Of a stretch of 64,000 nt of DNA, positions 60,086 through 64,000 are shown piece by piece. Where the stretch lies: NCBI RefSeq assembly GCF_000829825.1, contig NZ_JXSL01000030.1, forward strand, positions 1,061,501-1,125,500, in the 5' to 3' direction. Position 1 is the first letter of the stretch; every line of letters starts with the position of its first letter. The notes under the pieces are model-generated. The model made no database searches. It was not told the origin of the DNA and saw only the letters and a list, made by a program, of their open reading frames with translations. Origin of the DNA: Paramagnetospirillum magnetotacticum MS-1 (GTDB lineage Bacteria > Pseudomonadota > Alphaproteobacteria > Rhodospirillales > Magnetospirillaceae). The position numbers were made by a program, and so were the translations under genes.

Positions 60086-60541
60086 TTAGATGATGAAGTC
60101 CAACTTCTGATGCGCCTCGCTGGGGATGCCGTCCTTGTAGGCGCGCATGCACAGCTCGTCGATGGAGATGGCGTCCAGGCGGGCCATGATTTCCTCGGTG
60201 AGATCGCCCCACATGGGGCGGATGACCTGCTTGCCCAGTTCCGAGGCGGGCATGTCCTGATAAGGATCCTCGGCGGTTTCCAGGGCGCGGACAACGCGGA
60301 CCACCTCGCCCACCGAAATGCGGCGGCGCTCGCGGGCCAGGCGATAGCCGCCCCGGGGCCCGCGCACGCCCACCAGGATACCGGCCCGGACCATCTGCTG
60401 CAGGGTCTGTTCCAGATAGCGGCGCGGAATGCCCTGGCGGCGTGTGATCTCGCGGCTTTGCACCGGTTCGCCGCCAGCGTGATAGGCGATGTCGAGAACC
60501 GCCTCGATGGCGAACAGCATTTTCTTGGAAGGCCGAAGCAT
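60086..60541 (-). CDS. Rrf2 family regulator (CymR-like)
   Basis: 151 residues. Rrf2 winged helix-turn-helix ([49 protein letters not shown]) and the wing [14 protein letters not shown]. The three-Cys cluster of IscR is absent (a single Cys near residue 132), so it is not an Fe-S sensor. It is closest in type to CymR, which represses cysteine genes in complex with CysK. cysK follows 55 bases downstream. Confidence 0.88.
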   Translation of the reverse strand: MLRPSKKMLFAIEAVLDIAYHAGGEPVQSREITRRQGIPRRYLEQTLQQMVRAGILVGVRGPRGGYRLARERRRISVGEVVRVVRALETAEDPYQDMPASELGKQVIRPMWGDLTEEIMARLDAISIDELCMRAYKDGIPSEAHQKLDFII

Positions 60542-60546
60542 GTGGT

Positions 60547-61005
60547 CTAGCCCTTCTTTCCCGTTCCCGTGGAGCCAAAGCCCCCGGTCCCCCTTTGGGT
60601 GTCGTCCAAACTGTCCGTCTCGCGCCAGACGGCCCGCGCCACGGGGGCGATCACCATCTGGGCGATGCGCATGCCGCGCGAAATGGCGAAGGCGGTCTGG
60701 CCCAGATTGATGAGGATCACGCCCACCTCGCCGCGGTAATCGGCGTCGATGGTGCCTGGCGCGTTCAGCACGGTGATGCCGTGTTTGATGGCCAGTCCCG
60801 ACCGGGGCCGCACCTGCGCCTCATAACCCTCGGGCAGGGCGATGGAAAAGCCGGTGGGAACCAGGGCGCGCTCGCCCGGCGCCATCAGGATATCGGCGGG
60901 AAGACAGGCCATCAGGTCCATGCCCGCCGCATGCGCCGTCTCATAGGCGGGCAGGGGCAGGTCGGCGGCGTGGTCCAGGCGCTTTATCAGAACTTCGGCC
61001 ATCAT
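60547..61005 (-). CDS. dut: Deoxyuridine 5'-triphosphate nucleotidohydrolase
   Basis: 152 residues. Motifs: [42 protein letters not shown] and the C-terminal [10 protein letters not shown]-loop-like motif V. It removes dUTP and supplies dUMP. ATG overlaps the coaBC stop (ATGA). Adjacent to the Rrf2 gene, 5 bases apart. Confidence 0.97.
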   Translation of the reverse strand: MMAEVLIKRLDHAADLPLPAYETAHAAGMDLMACLPADILMAPGERALVPTGFSIALPEGYEAQVRPRSGLAIKHGITVLNAPGTIDADYRGEVGVILINLGQTAFAISRGMRIAQMVIAPVARAVWRETDSLDDTQRGTGGFGSTGTGKKG

Positions 61006-62207
61006 GCTTTCCCCAAGGCCTTGGCGATGCGTTCGGCCAGTTTGCGCGCCACCTCCTCCTTGCCCATGGCGGGCCAGGATTCGACTCCGTCGCTATCTAA
61101 GACATGCACCGTATTGGCGTCGCCGCCGAATGTGCCGGTTCCCTCGGACACATCGTTGGCGACGATCCAGTCGCAGCCCTTTCGCGCCAGCTTGTCGGCG
61201 GCGTGTTCCATCAGCTTTTCCGTCTCGGCGGCGAAGCCCACCACCAGAGTGGGGCGCAAGGGGCCTTCGGCCTTGGAGACGGTCATCAGGATATCGGGAT
61301 TGGGAGTCAGTTCGATGGTGGGCGGCGGGTCGCCCACCTTTTTCTTGCGCTTCTCGGTTGCGCGGTTGGCCACCGTCCAGTCGGCCACGGCCGCCGCGCA
61401 GACCACCACATGGGCGGGCAGGCGGGACCGCACCGCGTTCAGCATCTGCACGGCGCTTTCCACCTTGACCACGGCGAGGCCGGTTGGATCGGGAATGGAT
61501 ACGGGGCCGCTGACCAGGGTGACCTCGGCGCCCAGCGCCGCCAGGGCCGAGGCGATGGCGTGGCCCTGCTTGCCCGAGGAACGGTTGGCGATGAAGCGCA
61601 CCGGGTCGATGGCCTCACGGGTCGGGCCGCTGGTGACGATGGCCTTCACCCCCTTCAAGGGGCCGTCGGAGAGCTGGGATTCGATGGCGGCCAGGATCTC
61701 GGCGGGTTCGGCCATGCGGCCCGCACCCACCTCGCCGCAGGCCAGATCCCCAGCGCCAGGGCCGATACGCGTCACGCCGCGCGCTTCCAGCGTCGCCATG
61801 TTGGCCCTTGTGGCGGGATGCTCCCACATCATGGTGTTCATGGCGGGCGCCACCAGGACCGGTTTGTCGGTGGCCAGTAGCGCGGTCGAGGCCAGATCAT
61901 CGGCGATACCGGCCGCCATCTTGGCCAGGAGATTGGCGGTGGCGGGCGCGACCACAACCAGATCGGCCTCGCGCGATAGGCGGATATGGCCCATCTCGGC
62001 CTCGTCGGTCAGCGAGAAGGTCTCCTGATAGACCTTGTCGCCCGAAAGCGCCGCGACGGAAAGCGGCGTCACGAAATTGGCCCCGCCCTTGGTCAGGATG
62101 CTGCGCACCGAACAGCCCCGGTCCTTGAGGCGGCGGATCAGCTCCAGCGACTTATAGGCGGCGATGCCGCCCGAGATGATGAGAAGAACCCGCCTGCCAT
62201 CCAGCAC
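61002..62207 (-). CDS. coaBC: Bifunctional phosphopantothenoylcysteine decarboxylase / synthetase
   Basis: 401 residues. Coa[16 protein letters not shown], catalytic His74 in [22 protein letters not shown] and the [10 protein letters not shown] flap. Coa[26 protein letters not shown] and KxxxFAAE (VGFAAET). It performs two steps of coenzyme A synthesis, a link to the panBC operon in this window. dut follows. Confidence 0.97.
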   Translation of the reverse strand: MLDGRRVLLIISGGIAAYKSLELIRRLKDRGCSVRSILTKGGANFVTPLSVAALSGDKVYQETFSLTDEAEMGHIRLSREADLVVVAPATANLLAKMAAGIADDLASTALLATDKPVLVAPAMNTMMWEHPATRANMATLEARGVTRIGPGAGDLACGEVGAGRMAEPAEILAAIESQLSDGPLKGVKAIVTSGPTREAIDPVRFIANRSSGKQGHAIASALAALGAEVTLVSGPVSIPDPTGLAVVKVESAVQMLNAVRSRLPAHVVVCAAAVADWTVANRATEKRKKKVGDPPPTIELTPNPDILMTVSKAEGPLRPTLVVGFAAETEKLMEHAADKLARKGCDWIVANDVSEGTGTFGGDANTVHVLDSDGVESWPAMGKEEVARKLAERIAKALGKA

Positions 62208-62290
62208 TGTGAAGCCTCAAAAAAATACGGTGGCGTTGTGTGGTTAAGCGTAGCGGGTGCGGGGCGGGGGTGCAAGGGGGGAGTCGGCCC

Positions 62291-62330
62291 AAAAGAAAAA
62301 CCCCCTCCCGTTGCCGGGAGAGGGGTTTCC
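62291..62330 (-). terminator. Intrinsic terminator of groEL
   Basis: On the minus strand AACCCCTCTCCCG, loop, CGGGAGGGGGTT (one bulge), followed by TTTTTCTTTT. It lies about 35 bases after the groEL stop. Confidence 0.9.
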
Positions 62331-62361
62331 TTTAACGCAGGTAAGCGTTGGTTGGCGGGAC

Positions 62362-64000
<1,639 letters not shown>

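Overview
The window is one contiguous stretch of GC-rich chromosome from an alphaproteobacterium. The gene families, the cbb3 oxidase / FixGHIS set under an FNR-type site, the CcoS and CcoQ peptides, the short-form ribosome hibernation factor and the many GTG/TTG starts fit Rhodospirillales. A Magnetospirillum-like genome is my best guess, but that is inference from family resemblance and was not tested by any search. No tRNA, rRNA, CRISPR array, prophage or intact insertion sequence is visible. Almost all DNA is coding, in short operons that often overlap by 4 bp (GTGA or ATGA).

Layout. 1-4143: end of a glutathione S-transferase gene, a DUF4197 protein, a phosphatase-fold protein whose active site has decayed, CarD, ferredoxin FdxA and a TerC membrane protein. 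4330-8606: a PAS3-GGDEF-EAL c-di-GMP protein, a polyproline J-domain protein and a Bax-inhibitor-1 homologue. 8684-14880: a YbbP/YbbA ABC exporter divergent from tesA, which is coupled to a FIST sensor protein and thpR, then a lipoprotein. 14943-19642: a small conserved protein, an EamA permease and a complete nickel-type ECF importer (nikK-M-L-Q-O). 19634-22765: an orphan helical protein, a 96-residue protein that is about 39 percent histidine, a LysR regulator and hpf. 23026-29646: htpG, a diguanylate cyclase, a UbiA prenyltransferase, and the rplY-pth-ychF operon. 29821-36618: mostly single genes (MFS, HD hydrolase, nitroreductase, inactive-looking polysaccharide deacetylase, HNH nuclease, esterase, gluQRS, tam). 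36766-40893: rpmH-rnpA-yidD-yidC-engB-argB. 41047-44927: purine permease, HPP protein, XRE regulator, RlmI. 45152-53946: ccoNOQP, ccoGHIS and an FNR-type regulator. 53994-62207: panBC, Spy-like protein, secreted phosphoesterase, dsrE-moeB, cysK with its Rrf2 regulator, dut-coaBC. 62362-64000: most of groEL.

How the parts fit. The oxygen theme is clearest: a perfect FNR/FixK box sits at -41.5 of a probable ccoN promoter, the maturation genes follow, and an FNR-like regulator with four suitable cysteines closes the cluster. The metal theme is the nickel importer with a histidine-rich peptide gene about 1.4 kb downstream. The sulfur theme is cysK, a cysteine-poor Rrf2 regulator and an overlapping moeB-dsrE pair. 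Three genes keep a fold but have lost catalytic residues (phosphatase, deacetylase, GGDEF domain). The strongest candidates for something new are the histidine-rich protein with its AT-rich promoter island, the pseudo-phosphatase, and the proline-tract J-domain protein.
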